A DNA stretch of 64,000 nucleotides, taken from contig NZ_AP025944.1 in NCBI RefSeq assembly GCF_024349685.1, positions 1,432,001 to 1,496,000 on the forward strand, given 5' to 3'. Below the pieces are notes generated by a model, which saw only the letters and a program-made list of their open reading frames with translations, searched no databases and was not told the origin of the DNA. Below are positions 7,459 through 17,013 of this stretch, one piece after another. A program made the translations under genes and the position numbers. Source of the stretch: Pseudomonas sp. LRP2-20. GTDB taxonomy: Bacteria; Pseudomonadota; Gammaproteobacteria; Pseudomonadales; Pseudomonadaceae. Numbering within the stretch: the stretch's first letter is position 1; every line of letters begins with the position of its first letter.

Positions 7459-8745
7459 ATGAACCCAAGCGGCGTGCAGCAGCAGGTGCAATCCCCTCCT
7501 TCGACCGGGCCGTTCGCCTGGTACCGCGACATCGACCAACAGCAACGGCGCACATTCTGGAGCTGCAAGATCGGCTATGGCCTGGACGGCATGGACACCC
7601 AGATGCTCAGCTTCGTCATCCCGACGCTGATCATGCTGTGGGGCATCAGCACGGCCGAAGCCGGGCTGATCCATACCAGCACGCTGATCGCCTCGGCCGT
7701 CGGTGGCTGGGTCGCCGGCATCCTCTCCGACCGCATTGGCCGTGTGCGCACCCTGCAGCTGACGGTGCTGTGGTTCGCCTTCTTCACCTTCCTCTGCGGC
7801 TTTGCCCAGAACTATGAACAACTGCTGATCGCCCGCACCCTCATGGGCTTCGGTTTCGGTGGTGAATGGACCGCCGGCGCGGTGCTGATCGGCGAGGTCA
7901 TCCGTGCCCAGGACCGCGGCAAGGCGGTGGGCATGGTGCAGTCGGGCTGGGCCATCGGCTGGGGCCTGACGGCGATCCTGTATGCGCTGCTGTTCTCCTG
8001 GCTGCCGGCGGAGCAAGCCTGGCGCGCGCTGTTCCTGCTCGGCCTGGTGCCGGCGATCTTCGTGATCTTCGTCCGCCGGCTGGTCAAGGACCCGGAGGTG
8101 TATCGCCAGGCCAAGGCCGGGGAAAGCGCCGAAGCGCCGTCGCATTTCTACGAGATCTTCGCCCCCGGCATGCTCTGGACCACCGTGCGCGCCTCGTTGC
8201 TGACCACCGGTGCGCTGGGTGGCTACTACGCCATCACCTCGTGGCTGCCGACGTTCCTCAAGAACGAGCGCGGCCTGAGCGTGCTCGGCACTGGCGGCTA
8301 CCTGGCCATGGTGATCATCGGTTCGTACGTCGGCTATGTGGTCAGCGCGTACCTGTCCGACCTGTTGGGGCGCAAGAAGAACTTCATCCTGTTCGCCGTG
8401 GGCTCGTTCATCATCGTGCTGTTGTACACGCAGATGCCGGTCAGCGATGGCGTGATGCTGTGGCTCGGTTTCCCGCTGGGTTTCTTCGCCTCGGGCATCT
8501 TCAGCGGCATGGGCGCGTTCCTTACCGAACTGTTCCCGACCCGGGTACGTGGCTCGGGGCAGGGCTTCTGCTACAACATCGGCAAGGTCATCGCCGCCCT
8601 GTTCCCGCTGCTGATCGGCCTGCTCGGCGAGAAGATCCCACTGGGCCTGGGCATCGGCGTGTTCTCGGCGGTGTCCTATGGCGTGGTGATCGTGGCGGCG
8701 CTGAGCCTGCCGGAAACACGCGGCAAACAACTTCAGGCGCGCTAA
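7459..8745 (+). CDS. MFS transporter, probable 5-oxoproline (or related carboxylate) uptake
   Basis: 428 residues, twelve predicted transmembrane helices. The loop 2-3 signature is present (GILSDRIGRVRTLQ) and is partly repeated in the second half (YLSDLLGRKKN). The N-terminus carries YRDIDQQQRRTFWSCKIGYG before helix 1, as in the aromatic-acid/sialic-acid:H+ symporter branch of MFS. pxpA starts 9 nt after the stop, so transporter and 5-oxoprolinase are co-transcribed; the substrate is inferred from this context only. The long upstream open frame is a GC artefact, and ATG 7459 follows GAGGCAAGC. Confidence 0.85.
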   Translation: MNPSGVQQQVQSPPSTGPFAWYRDIDQQQRRTFWSCKIGYGLDGMDTQMLSFVIPTLIMLWGISTAEAGLIHTSTLIASAVGGWVAGILSDRIGRVRTLQLTVLWFAFFTFLCGFAQNYEQLLIARTLMGFGFGGEWTAGAVLIGEVIRAQDRGKAVGMVQSGWAIGWGLTAILYALLFSWLPAEQAWRALFLLGLVPAIFVIFVRRLVKDPEVYRQAKAGESAEAPSHFYEIFAPGMLWTTVRASLLTTGALGGYYAITSWLPTFLKNERGLSVLGTGGYLAMVIIGSYVGYVVSAYLSDLLGRKKNFILFAVGSFIIVLLYTQMPVSDGVMLWLGFPLGFFASGIFSGMGAFLTELFPTRVRGSGQGFCYNIGKVIAALFPLLIGLLGEKIPLGLGIGVFSAVSYGVVIVAALSLPETRGKQLQAR

Positions 8746-8754
8746 GGTAGGCCT

Positions 8755-9534
8755 ATGAACATCGACACGGGAGCACGTCAGGTGAAACCCCTGCTACTCA
8801 ATTGCGACATGGGCGAGAGTTACGGCAGCTGGCGCATGGGCCTGGATGCCGAGGTAATGCCCTATATCGACTGCGCCAACATCGCCTGCGGCTACCACGC
8901 CGGTGACCCGAGCATCATGCGCCGCACGGTGGCCATGGCGCTGGAGCACGGCGTGACCATCGGTGCGCACCCGGCCTATCCGGACCTGGTCGGCTTCGGC
9001 CGCCGCTCCATGGCCTGCAGCCCTGAAGAGATCCGCGACCTGCTGCATTACCAGATCGGCGCCCTGGATGGCATCTGCAAGGTACTCGGCGGCCGTGTGG
9101 CCTACGTGAAGCCCCATGGCGCGTTGTACAACGACATGATGGCCGACCCGCTCAAGCTGCGCACCGTGCTGGAAGCCGTGGCGGCCTATGGCAGCGGCCT
9201 GCCGCTGATGCTCATGGCCACTGCCGACAACAGCGCGGCCCAGGCCCTGGGCGATGAAATCGGCGTGCCGCTGTGGTTCGAGGCCTTCGCCGACCGCGCC
9301 TACACCGCCAGCGGCCACCTGGTCTCGCGGCGCCTGCCAGGCGCGGTGCACCATGACCCGGCGCGGGTGGTCGAACAGGCCCTGAGCCTGGCCCGTGGCG
9401 AAACCCTGGTAGCGGATGATGGCAGCGCACTGAAGCTGGCAGCCAGCACTGTCTGCGTGCATGGCGACAACGACAGTTCGGTGGCGGCCGTGCGGCAGAT
9501 CCGCCAGGCCCTTGATGCGCTGGAGGTGCGATGA
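8755..9534 (+). CDS. pxpA: 5-oxoprolinase subunit PxpA (LamB/YcsF family)
   Basis: 259 residues of the LamB/YcsF beta/alpha-barrel family. Family motifs include [13 protein letters not shown] (about 14-26), [21 protein letters not shown] and VKPHGALYN. With PxpB and PxpC it forms the prokaryotic ATP-dependent 5-oxoprolinase that opens pyroglutamate to glutamate. It starts 9 nt after the MFS gene, with AAGGTAGG in front, and overlaps pxpB by 4 nt (ATGA), so the three subunits are translationally coupled. Confidence 0.93.
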   Translation: MNIDTGARQVKPLLLNCDMGESYGSWRMGLDAEVMPYIDCANIACGYHAGDPSIMRRTVAMALEHGVTIGAHPAYPDLVGFGRRSMACSPEEIRDLLHYQIGALDGICKVLGGRVAYVKPHGALYNDMMADPLKLRTVLEAVAAYGSGLPLMLMATADNSAAQALGDEIGVPLWFEAFADRAYTASGHLVSRRLPGAVHHDPARVVEQALSLARGETLVADDGSALKLAASTVCVHGDNDSSVAAVRQIRQALDALEVR

Positions 9535-10217
9535 AGCTGCGTATCGAAGTCGTGGCCATCGATAGCCTGATGGTGCGCCTGTTCGACCGCATCGACGAAG
9601 CCAACATGCCGTGGATGCTCGCCGCCAGCCAGCGCTTGAGCGCGGCGTTCGGCGTGCATCTGGTGGATCTGGTGCCGTCCTACACCACGCTGATGTTGCA
9701 GTCTGACCTGCCCCCAGGCGAGGCGAGGGCGCTGATCGGCCAGGCGCTGGATGGCTTGCAGCCGGATACCGGCAGCGCTGGGCGGCGCCATGAAATCCCG
9801 GTGTGGTACGACGCCAGCGTCGGCCCGGAACTGCCCGTGCTGGCGGCGCGCAGCGGGCTGAGCGAAGCCGAGGTGGTCCGCCTGCACAGCGAACGCGATT
9901 ACCCGGTGTTCGCGCTTGGTTTCGCCCCCGGCTTCGGCTTCATGGGGCTGGTCGACGAGCGCCTGGCCAGCCCGCGCCTGAGTACCCCGCGCAAGCGCGT
10001 GGCAGCGGGCAGTGTCGGTATCGCCGAACGCCAGACGGCGGCTTACCCGGCGATGTCGCCAGGTGGCTGGAACCTGATCGGGCGCACCCCGGTGCGCCTT
10101 TTCGATCGCCAACGTGAGGGCTACAGCCTGCTGCAGCCGGGCGACCGGGTGCGCTTCGTGGCGGTGTCGCGGGCCGAATTCGTGGCCTTGGGCGGTGATG
10201 TGGAGGTGCAGGCATGA
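9531..10217 (+). CDS. pxpB: 5-oxoprolinase subunit PxpB (KipI family)
   Basis: 228 residues of the KipI/allophanate hydrolase subunit 1 family. Visible signatures are [13 protein letters not shown] (about 88-100), [13 protein letters not shown] and the KipI block [20 protein letters not shown] then [11 protein letters not shown]. It pairs with PxpC. In Bacillus the homologue KipI inhibits a sporulation kinase, but here the PxpA neighbour and 4 nt overlaps on both sides indicate the enzyme role. Confidence 0.93.
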   Translation: MKLRIEVVAIDSLMVRLFDRIDEANMPWMLAASQRLSAAFGVHLVDLVPSYTTLMLQSDLPPGEARALIGQALDGLQPDTGSAGRRHEIPVWYDASVGPELPVLAARSGLSEAEVVRLHSERDYPVFALGFAPGFGFMGLVDERLASPRLSTPRKRVAAGSVGIAERQTAAYPAMSPGGWNLIGRTPVRLFDRQREGYSLLQPGDRVRFVAVSRAEFVALGGDVEVQA

Positions 10218-11131
10218 AGCGGTTGCAGATCGAGGCCAGCACCGCACTATGCCAGTTGCAGGACGCCGGGCGCTTTGGCGTGCGCCACCTGGGTGTGACC
10301 CAGGGCGGGGCGCTGGACTGGGTGGCGATGCATTGGGCCAACTGGCTGCTGGGTAACCCGCTGGGGGCGCCAGTGGTCGAGGTGGCACTGGGTGGTTTTA
10401 CCTTGGTGGCCGAGCAGGATTGCGTACTGGCGCTGGCCGGGGCAGACCTGGAGGCACGGGTGGATGACCAGCCACTGCTGCCATGGCGCAGCTTCAGCCT
10501 GGCCAAAGGGCAGCGCTTGACCCTGAAGCAGCCAAAGCAAGGTGTGCGGGCGTATCTGGCAGCGCCGGGCGGGTTTCTCGGTGAACATGTGCTGGGCAGC
10601 TGCGCCACGGTCGTGCGCGAGGAGCTGGGGGGTATCGATGGGCGAGGCAAGGCACTTGAGAAAGGCCAGAGCCTGACGTTTGTTGGTGATTCACCGGCCC
10701 TGCGCGAGGTGCCTGCGACCTTGCGTCCGAGCTATGCGCAAAAACCTGTGCTCGACCTGGTGATAGGCGCGCAGATCGGTGAATTCAGCGGGACCAGCCT
10801 GTTCGAGGCGTTCAACCGTGACTGGGCGCTGGACAGCCGCGCCGATCGCATGGGCATCCGCCTGCTGGGGCCGCAGCTGGTGTACCAGGGCGCGCCGATG
10901 ATTTCCGAAGGGATCCCGCTGGGCGCGGTGCAGGTACCGCCGGACGGGCAGCCGATCGTGTTGCTCAACGATCGGCAGACCATCGGCGGCTATCCGCGGC
11001 TGGGGGCGTTGACGCCGTTGGCGTTGGCGCAGCTGGCGCAGTGCATGCCAGGGGCGCTGGTGCGGTTCAGGGCGGTAGTGCAGGAAGAGGCCTGGCGCGA
11101 GCTGCAGGCATTCCTGGACCGTTGGTTGTAA
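10214..11131 (+). CDS. pxpC: 5-oxoprolinase subunit PxpC (KipA family)
   Basis: 305 residues of the KipA/allophanate hydrolase subunit 2 family: LQDAGRFGVRHLGVTQGGA near the N-terminus, AYLAAPGGF in the middle and RADRMGIRLLGPQL followed by SEGIPLGAVQVPPDGQPI towards the C-terminus. It forms a complex with PxpB that acts on pyroglutamate with PxpA. It is the last gene of the operon; a REP pair follows at once and separates it from the convergent VWA gene. Confidence 0.93.
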   Translation: MKRLQIEASTALCQLQDAGRFGVRHLGVTQGGALDWVAMHWANWLLGNPLGAPVVEVALGGFTLVAEQDCVLALAGADLEARVDDQPLLPWRSFSLAKGQRLTLKQPKQGVRAYLAAPGGFLGEHVLGSCATVVREELGGIDGRGKALEKGQSLTFVGDSPALREVPATLRPSYAQKPVLDLVIGAQIGEFSGTSLFEAFNRDWALDSRADRMGIRLLGPQLVYQGAPMISEGIPLGAVQVPPDGQPIVLLNDRQTIGGYPRLGALTPLALAQLAQCMPGALVRFRAVVQEEAWRELQAFLDRWL

Positions 11132-11137
11132 GGCTAC

Positions 11138-11278
11138 CGGCCCTTTCGCGGGACAAGCCCGCTCCCACAGGCATACTGACAGCCCAAGGAAGTCACTGTT
11201 CCTGTGCTTCCCCAGGGTTACTCAGAGCTCAGGCAAATCAGTATTCCTGTGGGAGCGGGCTTGTCCCGCGAAGAGGCC
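11138..11278. repeat. REP pair (inverted)
   Basis: Two P. putida type REP units in opposite orientation: about 11138-11170 (TTCGCGGGACAAGCCCGCTC) and about 11245-11278 (GAGCGGGCTTGTCCCGCGAA). This is the GGACAAGCCC stem variant, and both partners carry the same variant. It lies between the convergent ends of pxpC and the VWA gene. Confidence 0.92.
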
Positions 11279-11291
11279 AGTGCAAGCAATA

Positions 11292-12470
11292 TCACTTGGA
11301 CAGGTAACGCATCCCTTCCTCCAACCCCTGCAAGGTCAGCGGGTACATCTTGTCCTCGATCAGGTCCCGCACCAGGTGGGTCGATGCGGTGTAGTCCCAG
11401 GCCTGCTTGGGATACGGGTTGATCCAGATGATCTTCCTGAACTTCTCCTTGAAGCGCTGCATCCACACATACCCGGCCTCTTCGTTCCAGTGCTCGACAC
11501 TGCCGCCTGGCTGGGTGATCTCGTACGGCGCCATCGCCGCATCGCCGACGAACACCACCTTGTAGTCATCGCCGTACTTGTGCAGCAGGTCAAAGGTGGA
11601 GAAGCGCTCCGAGGTGCGGCGCAGGTTGTTCTTCCACACCGATTCGTACACGAAGTTGTGGAAGTAGTAGTACTCCAGGTGCTTGAACTCGGTCTTGCAG
11701 GCCGAAAACAGTTCTTCGCAGACCTTGATGTGGGCGTCCATCGAGCCGCCGATGTCGAACAGCAACAGCAACTTCACCGTGTTGCGCCGCTCCGGGCGCA
11801 TCTGGATGTTCAGCAGCCCGGCGTCACGCGCGGTGTGGTCGATGGTGCCATCGATATCCAGCTCTTCGGCGGCGCCTTCGCGGGCGAACTTGCGCAGGCG
11901 GCGCAGGGCCAGCTTGATGTTGCGCGTGCCCAGCTCGACCTGGTCGTCGAGGTTCTTGTACTCGCGCTGGTCCCAGACCTTGACCGCCTTGCCCTGGCGC
12001 TTGCCGGCCTCGCCGACGCGAATGCCTTCGGGATTGAAACCACCCGAGCCAAACGGGCTGGTGCCACCGGTGCCGATCCACTTGTTGCCGCCGGCGTGGC
12101 GTTCTTTCTGCTCTTCAAGGCGCTTCTTGAATTCCTCGATGAGCTTGTCCAGGCCGCCCAGGGACTGGATCTGTGCCCGTTCTTCGTCGCTCAGCGAACG
12201 CTCGAACTCCTTGCGCAGCCATTCATCGGGAATCAGCGCCTCGATGTGCTGGTCGAGGTTTTCCAGGCCCTTGAAGTAGGCGGCGAAGGCGCGGTCGAAC
12301 TTATCGAAGTGGCGCTCGTCCTTCACCAGGATGGCGCGGGCCAGGTAGTAGAACGCGTCCATGTCGGCGAACACCACGCCTTTTTGCAGGGCGTGGTGCA
12401 GGTCGAGCAGTTCGCGCACCGAAACCGGTACCTTGGCCGCGCGCATTTCATTGAACAGGTTGAGCAGCAT
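11292..12470 (-). CDS. VWA domain protein (CoxE-like) partnered with a MoxR ATPase
   Basis: 392 residues. Residues 1-130 are helical and charged, about 131-150 form a glycine-rich linker (GTGGTSPFGSGGFNPEGI), and the C-terminal half is a von Willebrand A domain. The metal site region reads FDIGGSMD (238-245): a DxGxS variant where classical MIDAS sites have DxSxS. Such proteins act with MoxR AAA+ ATPases as chaperone-like or metal-insertion modules. It starts 13 nt after the MoxR gene on the same strand, so they form an operon. The client protein is not evident. Confidence 0.85.
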   Translation of the reverse strand: MLLNLFNEMRAAKVPVSVRELLDLHHALQKGVVFADMDAFYYLARAILVKDERHFDKFDRAFAAYFKGLENLDQHIEALIPDEWLRKEFERSLSDEERAQIQSLGGLDKLIEEFKKRLEEQKERHAGGNKWIGTGGTSPFGSGGFNPEGIRVGEAGKRQGKAVKVWDQREYKNLDDQVELGTRNIKLALRRLRKFAREGAAEELDIDGTIDHTARDAGLLNIQMRPERRNTVKLLLLFDIGGSMDAHIKVCEELFSACKTEFKHLEYYYFHNFVYESVWKNNLRRTSERFSTFDLLHKYGDDYKVVFVGDAAMAPYEITQPGGSVEHWNEEAGYVWMQRFKEKFRKIIWINPYPKQAWDYTASTHLVRDLIEDKMYPLTLQGLEEGMRYLSK

Positions 12471-12483
12471 GGCCCGGCTCCTG

Positions 12484-13329
12484 TCAGCGGTTGCCGCGCC
12501 GGCTCATGAAGGCCAGGCGCTCGAGCAGTGTCACGTCCTGCTCGTTCTTTACCAGGGCACCTGCCAGCGGCGGGATGGCCTTGGTCGGGTCGCGTTCGCG
12601 CAGCACGGCTTCGCCGATGTTGTCGGCCATCAGCAGCTTGAGCCAGTCGACCAGTTCGGAGGTGGAGGGCTTTTTCTTCAGGCCCGGCACCTTGCGCACG
12701 TCGAAGAACACGTCCAGTGCCTCGCTGACCAGCGACTGGCTGATGTTCGGGTAGTGCACGTCGACGATCTGCTGCAGGGTGGCGCGGTCGGGGAAGGCGA
12801 TGTAGTGGAAGAAGCAACGGCGCAGGAAGGCGTCGGGCAGCTCTTTTTCATTGTTGGAGGTGATGATGATGATCGGGCGCTGCTTGGCCTTGATGGTCTC
12901 GTCGATTTCGTAGACGTAGAACTCCATCTTGTCGAGTTCCTGCAGCAGGTCGTTGGGGAACTCGATGTCGGCCTTGTCGATCTCGTCGATCAGCAGGATC
13001 ACCCGCTCGTCGGCCTCGAAGGCCTCCCACAGCTTGCCTTTCTTCAGGTAGTTGCGTACGTCGTGGACCTTGTCCACGCCCAGCTGCGAATCGCGCAGGC
13101 GGCTGACTGCGTCGTACTCGTAGAGGCCCTGGTGGGCCTTGGTGGTGGACTTGATATGCCAGGTGATCAGGCGCGCGCCGAACGAGGCGGCGAGCTGCTC
13201 GGCGAGCATGGTCTTGCCGGTGCCAGGCTCGCCCTTGACCAGCAGCGGGCGTTCGAGGGTGATGGCCGCGTTGACCGCCAGTTTCAGGTCGTCTGTGGCA
13301 ACGTAGTCGCGGGTGCCTTCGAACTTCAT
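12484..13329 (-). CDS. MoxR-family AAA+ ATPase
   Basis: 281 residues, a complete single AAA+ module. Walker A is GEPGTGKT (33-40), Walker B is VILLIDEID (110-118), sensor 1 lies in IIIITSNNEKELPDAF, and the arginine-rich LRRCFFHYIAFPDR follows. The MoxR lid domain occupies the C-terminal third. It is the first gene of the MoxR-VWA pair and is likely to remodel a client presented by the VWA protein. The start ATG is at 13327-13329 (complement). Confidence 0.9.
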   Translation of the reverse strand: MKFEGTRDYVATDDLKLAVNAAITLERPLLVKGEPGTGKTMLAEQLAASFGARLITWHIKSTTKAHQGLYEYDAVSRLRDSQLGVDKVHDVRNYLKKGKLWEAFEADERVILLIDEIDKADIEFPNDLLQELDKMEFYVYEIDETIKAKQRPIIIITSNNEKELPDAFLRRCFFHYIAFPDRATLQQIVDVHYPNISQSLVSEALDVFFDVRKVPGLKKKPSTSELVDWLKLLMADNIGEAVLRERDPTKAIPPLAGALVKNEQDVTLLERLAFMSRRGNR

Positions 13330-13356
13330 GGTTTATTCCTCTGCGGGGTGCCTGTG

Positions 13357-13453
13357 CCGGCCTCTTCGCGGGCAAGCCCGCTCCCACAGGTACTCCACAA
13401 GATTCAAGCCTGTGGTGGTCCTGTGGGAGCGGGCTTGCCCGCGAAGAGGCCAG
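13357..13453. repeat. REP pair (inverted)
   Basis: Units at about 13357-13391 (TTCGCGGGCAAGCCCGCTCC) and 13420-13453 (GGAGCGGGCTTGCCCGCGAA), both of the GGCAAGCCC variant. It lies in the promoter-side gap between the DUF748 gene and the MoxR gene, both on the minus strand, so it separates two transcription units. Confidence 0.92.
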
Positions 13454-13557
13454 TACAGACAACACATGTTTGTGATTTGCCACCGACTATAACGCGGGCC
13501 TCTGCAGCTGGAAACGCAGACTGGGTATTCAGTCCCTGAATGGCCCGTCACGCCAGT

Positions 13558-14631
13558 TCAGTCGGACTTGGGTGGTGGCTGCTCGTAGCGTGCATTGAAT
13601 GCCTGGATGAAGCCGTTGCGCAGAATCTGCAGAAACGCTTCGAAACCGCTGATGTTCTGTTGGTGCACGCTGCCGCTGAGCTCCACGCGGGTGGCGAACT
13701 GGTTTTTCGGCTGGTTCTTCAGCACTGTCTCGCTGGCCCCCACCAGCGCCTCCCAGATCGAGCGGAAGAGGTTCTTGTTCTTGTTCTCCACGTCCTGCTG
13801 CCAGTCGAACACGTCGACATCGCGCAATAACGGCTTGATGTAGCCATGCAACCGGCCTTCCTCGGCCTGGGCTTCGATGACCAGGTCGCCGTGTCCGGCA
13901 TTGAAATCGAACTTGCCATAGGCGCTGGCGAAGTCATTGAGCCGGCGCAATTCGATGCCAGTGGCGCGCAACCGGAACTCGAAATCATCGAAGTCGCTGA
14001 ACGGGTCAAAGGTGGCGCGGCTTTCCACCTTGGCGTCTGAGGCTATCAGCGCAGTCCCGTCGAAACTTGCATCGCGTCGGCCTTTTTCGTCGCGCACATT
14101 GGTCAGGTTGCGGATATCGGCGTTCAGTTGCGTGGCTTTGAGGTCGACCGGTGGCTTGGAGTTGAAATTGCGAAAGGTCAACGTGCCGTTGTCTACGTGC
14201 ACTTCGTTGAGGGTGATCGGCAGCAGCTTGTCCAGCTGCTGGCGCCAGTCGGTGCCCTGGCCAGTCTGCGAGGCCTGCTTGCTGCCGCCGTCGACGAAGT
14301 TGAGTACGGGGCGGGTGAACGCCACCTTGGCCACCACGGCCTTGTCATGGATCAGCGAATGCCAGCTCACCGACAGGTCGATCAACGGTGCTTCAAGGAA
14401 CGGAACCGGCACCTTGCCGGTAGATTTGACGATTTTCAGGCCGTTGATCTGGTAGGCGCCGCGCCACCAGGCCAGGTCGACATCGGCCACCTGGCCGCGG
14501 TACTCGCCCATGTGGGCAAGCTTGTCGTTCAGGTAATCGCGCACCAGGTAGGGCAGGGCCAGCTGCAAGGCCACCAGTAGCACGATCAGGCTGGCCAGGC
14601 CGATCAGCGGCCAGCGATAGCGAGCTTTCAT
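13558..14631 (-). CDS. DUF748 / AsmA-like envelope protein
   Basis: 357 residues. One N-terminal transmembrane helix (about 7-28, [20 protein letters not shown]) anchors a long beta-rich periplasmic part typical of DUF748 and AsmA-like proteins: [46 protein letters not shown]. Relatives belong to the group of inter-membrane lipid-transport or outer-membrane assembly factors, but the role of this one is not known. The upstream in-frame ATG is rejected because GGAGAG precedes the ATG at 14629-14631 (complement). Divergent from cysK. Confidence 0.8.
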   Translation of the reverse strand: MKARYRWPLIGLASLIVLLVALQLALPYLVRDYLNDKLAHMGEYRGQVADVDLAWWRGAYQINGLKIVKSTGKVPVPFLEAPLIDLSVSWHSLIHDKAVVAKVAFTRPVLNFVDGGSKQASQTGQGTDWRQQLDKLLPITLNEVHVDNGTLTFRNFNSKPPVDLKATQLNADIRNLTNVRDEKGRRDASFDGTALIASDAKVESRATFDPFSDFDDFEFRLRATGIELRRLNDFASAYGKFDFNAGHGDLVIEAQAEEGRLHGYIKPLLRDVDVFDWQQDVENKNKNLFRSIWEALVGASETVLKNQPKNQFATRVELSGSVHQQNISGFEAFLQILRNGFIQAFNARYEQPPPKSD

Positions 14632-14765
14632 CGCGAGGCTCTCCGCGGCGGGTTGCACGGTTGACCGCAAGCAAAGCCTGGGAGTTCGAACAGGCTTTAC
14701 TGGTCACCGGGGCAGGCTTACCCTTTAAGTCTTTCCTGTTGTTTCTCATGTTCAAGGACCCTGCC

Positions 14766-15740
14766 ATGAGCCGTATCTTTGCCGACAATGCCCACTCCAT
14801 CGGCAACACGCCGCTGGTGCAGATCAACCGCATCGCCCCGCGTGGGGTGACCATCCTGGCCAAGATCGAAGGGCGCAACCCGGGCTACTCGGTCAAGTGC
14901 CGGATCGGCGCGAACATGGTCTGGGACGCCGAGAGCAGCGGCAAACTCAAGCCGGGCATGACCATCGTCGAGCCGACTTCGGGCAACACCGGTATCGGCC
15001 TGGCGTTCGTCGCCGCCGCCCGTGGCTACAAGCTGATTCTGACCATGCCGGCTTCGATGAGCCTGGAGCGCCGCAAGGTGCTCAAGGCACTGGGGGCTGA
15101 GCTGGTGCTGACCGAGCCGGCCAAGGGTATGAAGGGCGCCATCGAGAAGGCCAATGAAATCGTCGCCTCCGACCCTGCCCGGTATTTCCAGCCGGGGCAG
15201 TTCGAGAACCCGGCCAACCCGGCCATCCACGAAAAGACCACCGGGCCAGAGATCTGGAACGACACCGACGGCGCGGTCGACGTACTGGTTGCCGGCGTTG
15301 GCACCGGCGGCACCATTACCGGCGTGTCGCGCTACATCAAGCACACCCAGGGCAAGGCGATCCTGTCGGTGGCGGTCGAACCGGTGGCTTCGCCGCTGAT
15401 CAGCCAGACCCTGGCCGGTGAAGAACTCAAGCCCAGCCCGCACAAGATCCAGGGCATTGGCGCCGGTTTCGTGCCGAAAAACCTCGACCTGTCGATCGTC
15501 GACCAGGTCGAGACCGTGACTGACGAAGAGTCCAAGGCCATGGCCATTCGCCTGATGCAGGAAGAAGGCATCCTCTGCGGCATTTCCTGTGGCGCGGCCA
15601 TGGCAGCCGCGGTGCGCCTGGCCGAGAAGCCGGAAATGCAAGGTAAGACCATCGTCGTAATCCTGCCTGACTCGGGCGAGCGTTATCTGTCCAGCATGTT
15701 GTTCAGCGACCTGTTCAGCGAGCAGGAAAACCAGCAGTAA
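14766..15740 (+). CDS. cysK: Cysteine synthase A (O-acetylserine sulfhydrylase)
   Basis: 324 residues, PLP-dependent fold type II. Lys44 ([11 protein letters not shown]) is the Schiff-base lysine, the substrate loop is [11 protein letters not shown], and the phosphate-binding loop is [10 protein letters not shown]. It condenses O-acetylserine with sulfide to form cysteine. The N-terminus ([20 protein letters not shown]) matches CysK rather than CysM. The start is the ATG at 14766 with AAGGA upstream; the longer open frame in front lacks coding character. Monocistronic by its surroundings. Confidence 0.95.
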   Translation: MSRIFADNAHSIGNTPLVQINRIAPRGVTILAKIEGRNPGYSVKCRIGANMVWDAESSGKLKPGMTIVEPTSGNTGIGLAFVAAARGYKLILTMPASMSLERRKVLKALGAELVLTEPAKGMKGAIEKANEIVASDPARYFQPGQFENPANPAIHEKTTGPEIWNDTDGAVDVLVAGVGTGGTITGVSRYIKHTQGKAILSVAVEPVASPLISQTLAGEELKPSPHKIQGIGAGFVPKNLDLSIVDQVETVTDEESKAMAIRLMQEEGILCGISCGAAMAAAVRLAEKPEMQGKTIVVILPDSGERYLSSMLFSDLFSEQENQQ

Positions 15741-15912
15741 TCGGCCTTGCCGCTGATCCGGCGCAACATTCGGCGGCCTGGTTTATTGCAAAATCTTCAT
15801 GAGTGAGATCCTGCCCTGGTTGTTTTTACCGGGGCGGGATGGGTTTATGATGGCCGGATGATTTTTCTGGGAGCAGGCAGCGCTGGCCTGCGTCCCATCC
15901 AAGGAGTGTTGC

Positions 15913-16848
15913 ATGACCTTTTCCTTCCTCGCCAAGGCAGGTGTGCTGCTGGTGTTCTTCGGCAGCGTGCTCTACGTGCACCTGCGCGGCAAGGCGCGCC
16001 TGCCGGTACTGCGCCAGTTCGTCAACCATTCGGCGCTGTTTGCCCCTTATAACAGCCTGATGTACCTGTTCTCCGGCGTGCCGTCCAGGCCTTACCTGGA
16101 CCGCCAGCGCTTCCCCGAGCTGGACGTGCTCAAGGACAACTGGCAGGTGATCCGCGAGGAGGCCATGCGCCTGTTCGACGAGGGGTACATCCGTGCCGCC
16201 GAAAAGGACAACGACGCCGGCTTCGGCTCGTTCTTCAAGAAAGGCTGGAAGCGCTTCTACCTGAAGTGGTACGACAAGCCGCTGCCGTCTGCCGAAGCCC
16301 TGTGCCCGAAAACCGTCGAGCTGGTCAGCAGCATTCCCAACGTCAAGGGTGCGATGTTCGCCCTGCTGCCCGGTGGCAGCCACCTGAACCCGCACCGCGA
16401 CCCGTTTGCCGGCTCGCTGCGCTACCACCTGGGCCTGTCGACCCCCAACTCCGATGCCTGCCGCATCTACGTCGATGGTGAGGAATACGCCTGGCGTGAT
16501 GGCGAGGACGTGATGTTCGACGAGACATACGTGCACTGGGTCAAGAACGAGACCGACATGACCCGGGTGATCCTGTTCTGCGACATCGAACGCCCGCTCA
16601 GCAGCCCGCTGATGACCCGCATCAACCGCAAGGTCAGTGCGTTCCTCGGCCGCGCCACCGCGCCGCAGAACACCGATGACGAGCGTGTGGGCGGCATCAA
16701 CCAGGCGTATGCCTGGAGCAAGCGCTTCAGCAACAAGATCAGCACCCGCGTGAAGCAGTTCAAGCGCGCAAACCCCAAGGCCTACCGCATCTTGCGGCCG
16801 GTGCTGGCGGTGGTGGTGGCTTACGTGCTGTACCGCTGGTTGTTCTGA
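15913..16848 (+). CDS. lpxO: LpxO-type lipid A hydroxylase
   Basis: 311 residues. N-terminal membrane helix (about 5-23), a cytoplasmic aspartyl/asparaginyl beta-hydroxylase-type Fe(II)/2-oxoglutarate domain, and a C-terminal helix (about 292-309). The iron ligands are probably the His and Asp of HRDPFAGSLRYHLGL and the later His of YVHWVKNE, with an Arg in TRVILFCDIERP for 2-oxoglutarate. LpxO adds an (S)-2-hydroxyl to secondary acyl chains of lipid A at the inner face of the inner membrane. AAGGAG precedes the ATG. Which of several Pseudomonas paralogues this is cannot be told. Confidence 0.88.
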   Translation: MTFSFLAKAGVLLVFFGSVLYVHLRGKARLPVLRQFVNHSALFAPYNSLMYLFSGVPSRPYLDRQRFPELDVLKDNWQVIREEAMRLFDEGYIRAAEKDNDAGFGSFFKKGWKRFYLKWYDKPLPSAEALCPKTVELVSSIPNVKGAMFALLPGGSHLNPHRDPFAGSLRYHLGLSTPNSDACRIYVDGEEYAWRDGEDVMFDETYVHWVKNETDMTRVILFCDIERPLSSPLMTRINRKVSAFLGRATAPQNTDDERVGGINQAYAWSKRFSNKISTRVKQFKRANPKAYRILRPVLAVVVAYVLYRWLF

Positions 16849-16856
16849 TAGCAGGC

Positions 16857-16943
16857 CCGGCCTCTTCGCGGGCAAGCCCGCTCCCACAGGTACTGCACTG
16901 GTCTCAGGGTCTGTGGGAGCGGGCTTGCCCGCGAAGAGGCCGG
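16857..16943. repeat. REP pair (inverted)
   Basis: Compact pair: units at 16857-16891 and about 16911-16943, GGCAAGCCC variant on both sides, with only about 20 nt between them. It directly follows the lpxO stop and could form the 3' end of its mRNA. Confidence 0.92.
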
Positions 16944-17013
16944 AACAGGCTATTGCCCAACCCAGGATTCACCGCTATATTCCGAAACACTTCTCTTCCC
17001 TGAAGACCCGATC

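Noticed and set aside
15741..15912. GC-rich hairpin-like sequence between cysK and lpxO (CCTGCCC...GGGCGGG)
   Set aside because: The stem is imperfect and has no U-run; not strong enough to call a terminator or a riboswitch.
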